DNA from: Pseudomonadota bacterium
Lineage (GTDB): Bacteria; Pseudomonadota; Gammaproteobacteria; Xanthomonadales; Xanthomonadaceae
Length of the DNA: 42,237 nt
NCBI GenBank assembly: GCA_020161335.1
Contig: JAIUOJ010000012.1
Location: forward strand, 1 to 42,237
Reading direction: 5' to 3'
A program made the translations under genes and the position numbers. This document shows, piece by piece, positions 36,683 to 42,237 of the stretch (positions are counted from its first letter, which is position 1; every line of letters starts with the position of its first letter). The notes beneath the pieces were generated by a model that searched no databases, was not told where the DNA came from, and saw only the letters and a program-made list of their open reading frames with translations.

Positions 36683-36706
36683 CCTAGGGTCTACCCCAGT
36701 TACGGC
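36683..36706 (+). promoter_or_regulatory. T3SS-locus box 1, upstream of the 519-residue protein gene
   Basis: The core AGGGTCTACCCCAG (36686-36699) lies 76 bases before the ATG at 36776. Across 24 bases it matches box 2 at 21 positions, and the core matches box 3 at 13 of 14. GGGT/ACCC is a dyad. It may bind an activator of this locus. Confidence 0.6.
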
Positions 36707-36775
36707 ACGCGGGGGCGCGACTTAGCGTGCCGGTGTTGCAGGCGCGTTGCGCGCCGGCGTCCATGGAGGCGTGCC

Positions 36776-38335
36776 ATGACGTCCCTGTCGCCCTTCGACG
36801 CACTGCGCGCGCTGCTGCCCGGCGCCGGTCGCGACTTCGGACCCGGCCCGATGCTGCCGGGACTGGACGGTGACCACGACGGCCCCGACCCCGGACGCCG
36901 CGGTCCCGACATGCATGGCCGCCACGGCGACCTGCCCGGCGGTCCGCTGACCGGGCCGGGTGCGAATCCCTTCGCGCAGCACGCCGGCGCTGGCCCGCTG
37001 GCGGATACGCTGGCCGAAGCCTGGCGCCAGAACCCGACGCATCCGCTGTTCCGAGAGCTGCAGCAGCTGCCACCGGAGACATTGCGCCAGCTGTTCCAGC
37101 TGGGGTCGCAGCCGCCGACGGGGAACGGACCCGATGCGCCGATGGAACCGCTGGCGCGCACGCTGTCGCAGCTGGCCGCGGACGCGCGCCAGGCGGCGCA
37201 GGATCCGCGCGGCACCCTGCCGCCGTCACTGGGCCCGCAGGTGGCGCAGGACCGTGCGCTGGCGGGCGGGCGTGAGGCCCTTCCGGCGGCGCTGGCGGGC
37301 AGCCGTCCTGGCGAGGACCTGCACGGCGCGGCCGCACTGCGCGATGGCCTGGCGTCGCAGGACGCGACGCAGCGGCCCGTGCAGTCGAGCCTGGCCGCCC
37401 TGCTCGCTCGCGGTGACGGCCTGCAGGCGCAGGGCACCCCGCTGCAGCCGCCCCTGCACGCCACGACACCGGCGCCGGCCGGCACGCCGCAGGAGCTTGC
37501 GGCGCAGATGCCGCTGCAGGCACGCCTCGCCGGCGATGCGCTTGCCGCCGGTCGCACCGATGCCGTGGCGGTCGGCGCCCCGGATCCGACCTCGTCCGGC
37601 GGACTGCCCGGCATGATCGGCGCCGCGGGCGTCACCCTGGCGGCCGTGGGCCAGCCGGCGGGCACCACCTTCGCGCATGCGCCGCAGCACGCTGCGCGCC
37701 TGCGCCAGGCCGACGACGCGCACCAGAAGGCGCGCAAGCGCGCCGCGGAACAGGACAACGCGCGGCAGCAGGCGGGCGAACAGGACCGCCGCGACGATGG
37801 CCGCGGAAGCAGTCACGACGAGACTCCGTCGCGCGACGCGACTCCGGCCACGACCAGCGCGCGCACCGCGACCGGTGACGCGGCGACGCGCACCTCCACG
37901 CCGGGCGAAGGCGACACACGCTCCGCCGCGATCGCCGCCGGGAACACGACATCGGAGACCGCCGCCGCGACCGCCACCGCAGGCCACACCCTCGCCGCCA
38001 GCCCGGCGACCGCGCGCCATGCACGCGAACGCCGGGATCGCGCGCGCGGCGTGCCGCCGGACCGCGCACGCGCGCAAGCCTGGGCCACCGCCACACCACC
38101 GGCAACGGACGCCGTGCGCACCGCCGAACGTCGCGCTCGGCGCTGGCGCTGGCTGTACTGGTCCCTGATCGCGGTGGCCTATGCCTGCCTCGGCTTTGCG
38201 CTGGCCCTGCTGTTGCCGCAGCTGGCGGACCTGCCGGTCGCGCAGGAATCGCGCAGCGCCTGGCGGCACGGCCTGACCGTGGTGGGCTTGACCAGCGCCG
38301 CCTGGGCCTGGCTGCTCGCGCGCCGCCTGCGCTGA
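36776..38335 (+). CDS. Unrecognised 519-residue protein at the T3SS edge, C-terminal membrane helices
   Basis: I do not recognise this protein. A GGAGG ribosome site (36765-36769) fixes the ATG at 36776 (MTSLSPFDALRALLPGAGRD). Residues 1-450 are Gly/Pro/Ala/Gln/Asp-rich and probably disordered, with an early Asp/Gly/Pro-rich part and a basic, then Thr/Ala-rich stretch (about 330-430). Two hydrophobic segments close it: WLYWSLIAVAYACLGFALAL and HGLTVVGLTSAAWAWLLA. The box upstream is shared with two other units near sctP. A secreted translocator-like or membrane-anchored T3SS accessory is possible; low complexity makes homology unreliable. Confidence 0.6.
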   Translation: MTSLSPFDALRALLPGAGRDFGPGPMLPGLDGDHDGPDPGRRGPDMHGRHGDLPGGPLTGPGANPFAQHAGAGPLADTLAEAWRQNPTHPLFRELQQLPPETLRQLFQLGSQPPTGNGPDAPMEPLARTLSQLAADARQAAQDPRGTLPPSLGPQVAQDRALAGGREALPAALAGSRPGEDLHGAAALRDGLASQDATQRPVQSSLAALLARGDGLQAQGTPLQPPLHATTPAPAGTPQELAAQMPLQARLAGDALAAGRTDAVAVGAPDPTSSGGLPGMIGAAGVTLAAVGQPAGTTFAHAPQHAARLRQADDAHQKARKRAAEQDNARQQAGEQDRRDDGRGSSHDETPSRDATPATTSARTATGDAATRTSTPGEGDTRSAAIAAGNTTSETAAATATAGHTLAASPATARHARERRDRARGVPPDRARAQAWATATPPATDAVRTAERRARRWRWLYWSLIAVAYACLGFALALLLPQLADLPVAQESRSAWRHGLTVVGLTSAAWAWLLARRLR

Positions 38336-38409
38336 CGGCCGGGATGGCCGGGGTTCACGACGCCGGCGCGATGATGCGGCCGTCACCCGCCGGAAGGAGG
38401 ACCGCCGAC

Positions 38410-38766
38410 ATGCGTCCACGTCCCTCGACCATCCTCCGCGCGTCCTGCGCGTTGGGCCTGGCGCTCGCCTGTGCCAGTGCGTCCGCCAGCGCGCAGGATG
38501 CGCCGCTGATCGACGCGGTCGGCGCCTACCACCACGCCAACGTCATGGCGCAGCCGCGCACGGGCGATGCAAAGCCCTCCACCGGCAAGGCCACGGGGTC
38601 GCAGCCGGACCGCACGATCTCGCGCGCCCGCTTCGATGCCATCGTCGCCGACCTGCGCGTGCAGTACCGGGTGCGCGCCGATCGTGATGGCCAGGCCGAC
38701 GCCGACCGCTGGCTCAGGCAGGAAGTCGCGGCGTTGCGCCAGCGCTACACCACGATCGAGGACTGA
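38410..38766 (+). CDS. Small unrecognised secreted/periplasmic protein
   Basis: This 118-residue protein has a good ribosome site (GGAAGGAGG) before the ATG at 38410. Its signal peptide contains ILRASCALGLALACASAS and would be cut after ASA, before QDAPLIDAVG. The mature part is hydrophilic and ends in a helical segment (RARFDAIVADLRVQYRVRAD to REEVAALRQRY-like residues near the end). It follows the 519-residue gene by 74 bases and may be cotranscribed. No family is recognised. Confidence 0.62.
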   Translation: MRPRPSTILRASCALGLALACASASASAQDAPLIDAVGAYHHANVMAQPRTGDAKPSTGKATGSQPDRTISRARFDAIVADLRVQYRVRADRDGQADADRWLRQEVAALRQRYTTIED

Positions 38767-38871
38767 GCGCGCGCGGCGGCGCCGTTGCGGCCGCTGGCGT
38801 CCGCGCGGCCGGCGACCCGGCCGGGAACCCGCGCGCCGCCTGCATCCGGCGAAGCATCCCCTGAAAAGGAA

Positions 38872-38897
38872 ACGGCCCCGGTTTGCACCGGGGCCGT
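38872..38897. terminator. Bidirectional terminator between convergent T3SS-edge genes
   Basis: A perfect 11-bp stem ACGGCCCCGGT (38872-38882) with loop TTGC pairs with 38887-38897. On the minus strand it is followed by TTTCCTTTTC, on the plus strand by CCTTGTT, so it can serve both converging units. Confidence 0.8.
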
Positions 38898-38944
38898 CCT
38901 TGTTGCGTGTCCCGGCGGGGGCCAAGGCCCCCGTCGTCGCGGCA

Positions 38945-39271
38945 TCAGCCGCTCTTGCGCGCCATGGCGGTCTGGCCTTCGCCCATCGACTTCAGCGCGG
39001 TGCTGACGGCCTGGATGAACATCGAGTACATCTGGCTCTGCACGGTGAGGCGCGTGGAGTCGGCGGCGGTGGGCTTGTCGCCGATGCTTTCCGCGGTCTT
39101 CATCAGGGCATTGCCCTGGCTCTCGATCAGCTTGCCCATCGCGATCGCGAAGGCCTCGAGCCAGCCGGCGCCGGCACGCTTGGCCGAACGGGACGACTCA
39201 AGGGCATTGTTCTCGCGCGCTTCGCGCAGGGAGATGTCGGAAATGACGGCATTCCAATCGATCTCGGACAT
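38945..39271 (-). CDS. Small helical protein, candidate T3SS filament/needle-type subunit
   Basis: This 108-residue protein has an AGGAG site before the ATG at 39271 and no signal peptide. It is largely helical (SEIDWNAVISDISLREAREN; then WLEAFAIAMGKLIESQGNAL). The end, LTVQSQMYSMFIQAVSTALK followed by SMGEGQTAMARK, recalls the C-terminal coiled coil of EspA/SseB-type filament proteins and needle subunits. That resemblance is by eye only. It is the last gene of a minus-strand unit before a strong terminator, downstream of the 192-residue gene. Confidence 0.6.
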   Translation of the reverse strand: MSEIDWNAVISDISLREARENNALESSRSAKRAGAGWLEAFAIAMGKLIESQGNALMKTAESIGDKPTAADSTRLTVQSQMYSMFIQAVSTALKSMGEGQTAMARKSG

Positions 39272-39358
39272 GGTGGTGTACTCCTGTATTCGGTGGGGTG
39301 CGTTGGGTGATTGCGTTCGGACAAGGGTCCCGGCCGGACGTGGCGACCGGTCTCGCAA

Positions 39359-39937
39359 TCAGCCTGGCGGACCCCGCAGGCGGCGGGAACGCGAGCGCGT
39401 GATCGCCTGGGCGCCCGCAAGCGGCACGCCGTGACGGTCGGCTGGCAGCGGCGCGACGGCCGCGGACTTCTCCGCCGCCTTGCGCTGCTCGGCCAGCCAG
39501 GCCAGCGCGGCTGCTTCGCCATCGGCCTGCAGCCGGCGGCTGAATTCGAGGGTGACCTGCGTGCCGGCATCGTTGAGCGGCTCGATCGCTTCGTTCAACT
39601 GGCGCAGCAGGGTGTTGCGCTCGGTCTCGTCGAGCGCATCGCCGGCGATCGCGTCGAACGTCGCCAGCCAGGCATTCACGTCCAGATCGACGCGCGACGG
39701 CGCCAGCGAGGCCTGTTCCACGGCATCGCGCAGGAACGGCATCAGGAAGTCGAGGCCCTCCTGGCCCACGCCCGGCTGCGCACGCAGCGCGCTTTCGAAC
39801 TCGGCGAGGATCGCATCGCGGTCGATGCCGTCGTCGCTTGCCGCACCGTCGGCACCGCCGACGTCCTGCGCGCCGCGCTGGATGGCGATGCCATCGCTTG
39901 CGGGCTTGCGCGCGGATCGGAGCGGGGGACGTGCCAT
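39359..39937 (-). CDS. Unrecognised 192-residue T3SS-locus protein, paralogue of the 151-residue protein
   Basis: No known family is recognised. The ATG at 39937 gives MARPPLRSARKPASDG, a basic disordered N terminus; the frame is open further upstream but that part reads through box 2. A helical core (about 50-155) includes LDFLMPFLRDAVEQASL and NTLLRQLNEAIEPLN. The stretch EFSRRLQADGEAAALAWLAE (about 138-157) closely parallels EYRERVARDGEDATQAWLTE in the 151-residue protein encoded upstream. The C terminus is basic (RSRSRRLRGPPG). A box shared with other units lies 87 bases upstream. An effector, chaperone or structural role is open. Confidence 0.62.
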   Translation of the reverse strand: MARPPLRSARKPASDGIAIQRGAQDVGGADGAASDDGIDRDAILAEFESALRAQPGVGQEGLDFLMPFLRDAVEQASLAPSRVDLDVNAWLATFDAIAGDALDETERNTLLRQLNEAIEPLNDAGTQVTLEFSRRLQADGEAAALAWLAEQRKAAEKSAAVAPLPADRHGVPLAGAQAITRSRSRRLRGPPG

Positions 39938-40017
39938 GGAGTCGGGTCCGATGGGTCTTTCGCGGGAGGGCGGGAGGAGGAACGTCGTTGGATTCGAGTC
40001 TAGGCGCGCCAGCACGG

Positions 40018-40041
40018 GCCGCAACTGGGGGCGACCCTAGG
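40018..40041 (-). promoter_or_regulatory. T3SS-locus box 2, upstream of the 192-residue protein gene
   Basis: On the minus strand the core is AGGGTCGCCCCCAG (40038-40025), followed by TTGCGGC as box 1 is by TTACGGC. GGCGCG is also conserved further downstream at the same distance in boxes 1 and 2. The start codon is 87 bases away. Confidence 0.6.
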
Positions 40042-40052
40042 GCCAGTCCGCT

Positions 40053-40508
40053 CTAGCCGGCCGCCGCTTCCCGCGCCAGGGCGGGGATGGTGGCCAGCAG
40101 GCGCTGCATCTGTTCGCCCTGCTGCCTGCCCAGGCGCGTGGCCGCTTCGGTCAACCAGGCCTGCGTCGCGTCCTCGCCATCGCGCGCCACGCGCTCGCGA
40201 TACTCGACTTCCAGGCGCTGCTTCTCCACGCGCAGTTGCGACAGCAGCAGGTCGTACTCGCGCAGGATCGCGGCCTCGTCGGCGACGCTGATGCTGCCCT
40301 GGTCCAGAAGGTCGCCGAGCAGGGACGCGAGCTGGTCGCGATTGGCGACGGGCCGCCCTTCGCCACGCGGCGCGGGCGTTTCCGCCGCCGGGCCGGCATC
40401 GGCATCGAGACCCGAGGCCATGGCGCCCATGCCGACGGGAGGCACGAACGACGGCACCGCTTCGGCTGCGGGCCGGCCTGCGGGACGCTGGGGCGGGCGT
40501 TTCGTCAT
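40053..40508 (-). CDS. Unrecognised 151-residue T3SS-locus protein
   Basis: The ATG at 40508 follows AGGAGATCC. The N-terminal 60 residues are Pro/Ala-rich (TKRPPQRPAGRPAAEAVPSF) and the rest is helical, with a heptad-like stretch LREYDLLLSQLRVEKQRLEV (about 84-103) and the EYRERVARDGEDATQAWLTE motif (about 104-123) shared with the 192-residue protein. There is no signal peptide. It follows the 70-residue gene by 90 bases on the same strand and is probably cotranscribed from box 3. Function unknown. Confidence 0.62.
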   Translation of the reverse strand: MTKRPPQRPAGRPAAEAVPSFVPPVGMGAMASGLDADAGPAAETPAPRGEGRPVANRDQLASLLGDLLDQGSISVADEAAILREYDLLLSQLRVEKQRLEVEYRERVARDGEDATQAWLTEAATRLGRQQGEQMQRLLATIPALAREAAAG

Positions 40509-40598
40509 GCGCGGTGGATCTCCTGTCTCGTCGCGGGACAGTGGCGGTGCGGACGGCGGTTCGGGCCGCCCGCACCACCCCGGTCCACGCGAGGCGGA

Positions 40599-40811
40599 TC
40601 AGCCCTTGCCGAACGCGGCCTTGTAGCCGTCGCTGAGGGCGCTTTCGAACACCTTGTCGAAGGCCGTGTTGCCGCTGCCGCCGGACTCGTTCACCAGCGA
40701 ATCAAAAATGCCGCTGGCAAGTTGCCCGAGCATCGGATTGCCGGTCCAGGCGGTGACCGCGATGTTGACGACATTGGAAAGAATGCCGCCGATACTGTCG
40801 AAGAAGCTCAT
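40599..40811 (-). CDS. Unrecognised 70-residue protein, candidate secreted T3SS subunit
   Basis: A clear ribosome site (GCAGGAG) precedes the ATG at 40811. The sequence begins MSFFDSIGGILSNVVNIAVT, an amphipathic/hydrophobic stretch without a typical signal peptide. It continues with GNPMLGQLASGIFDSLVNES and a Gly/Ser/Asn-rich part, and ends DKVFESALSDGYKAAFGKG. Small size, no cysteine and Gly/Ser richness fit pilus, needle or harpin-like secreted T3SS proteins, but none is matched. It is the first gene of its unit, 108 bases after box 3 and 129 bases after sctP. Confidence 0.6.
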   Translation of the reverse strand: MSFFDSIGGILSNVVNIAVTAWTGNPMLGQLASGIFDSLVNESGGSGNTAFDKVFESALSDGYKAAFGKG

Positions 40812-40919
40812 GGTGCGACTCCTGCTTTACATGGGGGTGACGGATGTTGCCGGGCGCTTGTCCACGCAACGCCAGTCTTGAACCCGGCCCCCTGCTTTCC
40901 AAGCTGGGGCGTTCCCCAC

Positions 40920-40933
40920 CTGGGGTAAACCCT
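40920..40933 (-). promoter_or_regulatory. T3SS-locus box 3, upstream of the 70-residue protein gene
   Basis: The minus-strand core AGGGTTTACCCCAG differs from box 1 at one of 14 bases. It is preceded by GGCC and followed by GTGGGGAACGCCCC, itself a dyad. The start codon is 108 bases away, and the sctP stop is just upstream. Confidence 0.6.
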
Positions 40934-40940
40934 GGCCGGC

Positions 40941-41654
40941 TCAGCCGTTGAAATGCGGGTCGATCTCGAGCTTGCCGAGGTTCTGCTCGGCGAAGCGCTG
41001 CGCAAGCTGGGGCCCGGCCTCGCGGATCGCGTCGTAGCTGCCGCGCGAACGCACGTCGGCGCGCAGCAGCCAGCCGTCGGCGGTCTTGCTGAGCATCAGG
41101 TCGGTGCCGGGCAGCGTCGCGTCGGCCATGCGCAGCAGCACGCGGCCCTCGCCATCGGTGGCGGTGGCCGCGTCGACGGCCAGCTGGCGCACGTGGCGTT
41201 CCAGCATGTCGGCCAGGCTGCGGCTGCTCGCCATCGGCGCGGGCGCCTGGGTCGGCGCCATCGCGGCACCGTCGCGCAGCGCGGCCTGCGCCTGCATCAT
41301 GGCCAGCACGTCGGACGCCTCCAGCGAGTTGGCGCCCATGCCGTTGTTGTCGGTGCCGTCCTGCGTGCCGCGCTGCCCGTGCAGCCCGCGCAGCGCGACG
41401 TCCTGCCCCTCCTGGCGCGCCGCGGGATCGGCGACCGCGCGGCCGGCGCCGTGCAAGCCGCGTTCCTGCTTTTCCTGCAGCCCGCTGCGGCCTTCTTCCT
41501 GCCGTCCGTGCTGCATCAGCTGGCGGAAGCGATCCACCGCTTCCTTCGGCGGCGCCTCGCGCCTGGCCTCGGCCGGACGATCGTTGTCGCTGCGCTGCGG
41601 CCCTTCGCCCGGGCGGCTGGACGACGACGGTGTCGGTGCTTGGTCGATGCTCAT
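40941..41654 (-). CDS. sctP: T3SS needle-length/substrate-switch protein (SctP/HpaP-like)
   Basis: This 237-residue protein follows sctO in the usual place of SctP. The N-terminal 130 residues are polar and probably disordered (MSIDQAPTPSSSSRPGEGPQ). The C-terminal domain (about 145-237) has the FliK/HpaP-type pattern: VRQLAVDAATATDGEGRVLL, MADATLPGTDLMLSKTADGW, then LRADVRSRGSYDAIREAGPQ and LAQRFAEQNLGKLEID. Such proteins set needle length and switch secretion to later substrates. The start at 41654 is preferred to a longer frame that overlaps sctO. The spacing from sctO is 10 bases. Confidence 0.78.
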   Translation of the reverse strand: MSIDQAPTPSSSSRPGEGPQRSDNDRPAEARREAPPKEAVDRFRQLMQHGRQEEGRSGLQEKQERGLHGAGRAVADPAARQEGQDVALRGLHGQRGTQDGTDNNGMGANSLEASDVLAMMQAQAALRDGAAMAPTQAPAPMASSRSLADMLERHVRQLAVDAATATDGEGRVLLRMADATLPGTDLMLSKTADGWLLRADVRSRGSYDAIREAGPQLAQRFAEQNLGKLEIDPHFNG

Positions 41655-41664
41655 GCTGCGCTCC

Positions 41665-42168
41665 TCAGTGTCGGGTGCGGGCGTGGTGGCGGGCCTGCAC
41701 CAGGTCGGCGGCGGCGTCCTCTTCGATCCGCGCCTCCAGCGCGACGACTTCGCCACGCCACAGCGCCTTGCGCTTTTCCAGCGCGTCCTCGCGCGCCTTG
41801 GCGCGGAAGAACGCCTGCATCGCCTCGGCCAGCGCCTGCTCGGCCTCCTGCAGTTGCTGGCGTGCCTGCTGCAGCCGCAGGCGCGCGGCCTGCGCCTGCT
41901 CGCCGAGCCAGCCGATGTGCGCCTCGCGCTGCTCCAGCGCGAGCGGGAACGGGATGCCCGGCGGCGGCGGATCCAGCATGCGCAGCCGCTGCCCGGCGCA
42001 TTCGCGCTGCAGCGCGGCGATCTCGGCCTCGATGCGTTCGCAGGCCTCGCGGCAATCGCGCACGACCCGCTGCCTGTCGGCCACCAGCAGCCGCGCCTTC
42101 TCGGTGCGGTGCGCGCGCAGCTGCAGCAGTTTCTGCAGCGGATAGCGCCTGCGCGACGGCGTGCTCAT
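41665..42168 (-). CDS. sctO: T3SS central stalk protein (YscO family)
   Basis: This 167-residue protein is almost all coiled coil, as are SctO/FliJ proteins that connect the secretion ATPase to the export gate. Marks are YPLQKLLQLRAHRTEKARLL at the N terminus, the Gln/Ala-rich heptads QARQQLQEAEQALAEAMQAF, and AREDALEKRKALWRGEV at the end, the part best conserved in the family. The ATG overlaps the sctN stop (ATGA), indicating coupling with the ATPase gene, and sctP follows. Confidence 0.88.
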   Translation of the reverse strand: MSTPSRRRYPLQKLLQLRAHRTEKARLLVADRQRVVRDCREACERIEAEIAALQRECAGQRLRMLDPPPPGIPFPLALEQREAHIGWLGEQAQAARLRLQQARQQLQEAEQALAEAMQAFFRAKAREDALEKRKALWRGEVVALEARIEEDAAADLVQARHHARTRH

Positions 42169-42237
42169 GCGAACAGCTTCTTCAGGACGTCGGCCGACTG
42201 CGCGAACGGCACCAGCTCGCCCGCGCCCTGCTGCAGC
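42165..42237 (-). CDS. sctN: C terminus of the T3SS ATPase (cut by window end)
   Basis: Only 23 codons are visible, ending LQQGAGELVPFAQSADVLKK followed by LFA and a TGA that overlaps the sctO ATG. FLxQG followed by a short helix is the usual end of SctN/FliI-type ATPases, and sctN-sctO order is standard. The call therefore rests on position plus a short match. Confidence 0.65.
   Translation of the reverse strand, partial: LQQGAGELVPFAQSADVLKKLFA

Noticed and set aside
36640-41000. Plant-inducible-promoter (HrpX) boxes at the T3SS edge
   Set aside because: I saw no TTCGC-N15-TTCGC arrangement in the three upstream regions; the shared AGGGT-N3-CCCCAG box is different.

Overview
The window is a chromosomal segment of a very GC-rich gammaproteobacterium, most likely of the Xanthomonadales (Lysobacter/Luteimonas-like). 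The evidence is the very high GC, the ilvE/ilvA/leuA and leuCDB arrangement beside a LysR gene, the pcm-tolC-waaA-lpxL neighbourhood, and many short palindromic repeats of xanthomonad type between genes. No rRNA, tRNA, CRISPR array or intact insertion sequence was seen. The first gene (ilvE) and the last (sctN) are cut by the window ends.

Region 1 (1-8119) holds branched-chain amino acid synthesis. ilvE, ilvA and leuA overlap end to end on the plus strand, and leuC-leuD-leuB run on the minus strand with a divergent LysR regulator. Region 2 (8181-15997) holds a minus-strand RND efflux pair (adaptor plus pump) with a divergent TetR regulator, then pcm and tolC. TolC could be the outer-membrane channel for the pump. 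Region 3 (16013-21600) is envelope glycolipid synthesis: waaA, a divergent LpxL-type acyltransferase, an O-antigen ligase/polymerase-like protein, a glycosyltransferase and a small zinc-finger protein. A 444-bp inverted-repeat element sits inside it.

Region 4 (21690-35471) is mixed housekeeping: two YceI proteins, a RutE-like nitroreductase, an ELM1-family protein, an EF-hand protein, a fatty acid desaturase, an orphan ABC ATPase, mutM, an ECF sigma factor followed by a Ser/Thr kinase with TPR-like tail, tdk, rep and a YceH-type protein. Region 5 (35580-42237) starts with a class C-type acid phosphatase lipoprotein and a possible small RNA, then enters the edge of a type III secretion system (T3SS): the end of sctN, then sctO and sctP, followed by small unrecognised genes.

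The most interesting signals are these. A conserved box, AGGGT-N3-CCCCAG, lies 76-108 nt upstream of three transcription units at the T3SS edge and suggests a dedicated regulon. Two proteins encoded there share a motif and look like diverged paralogues. Paired palindromic repeats have entered coding sequence in the RND pump, and may have removed the normal start of one yceI gene. Several genes have a -10-like hexamer 6-7 nt before the ATG, which suggests leaderless mRNAs.
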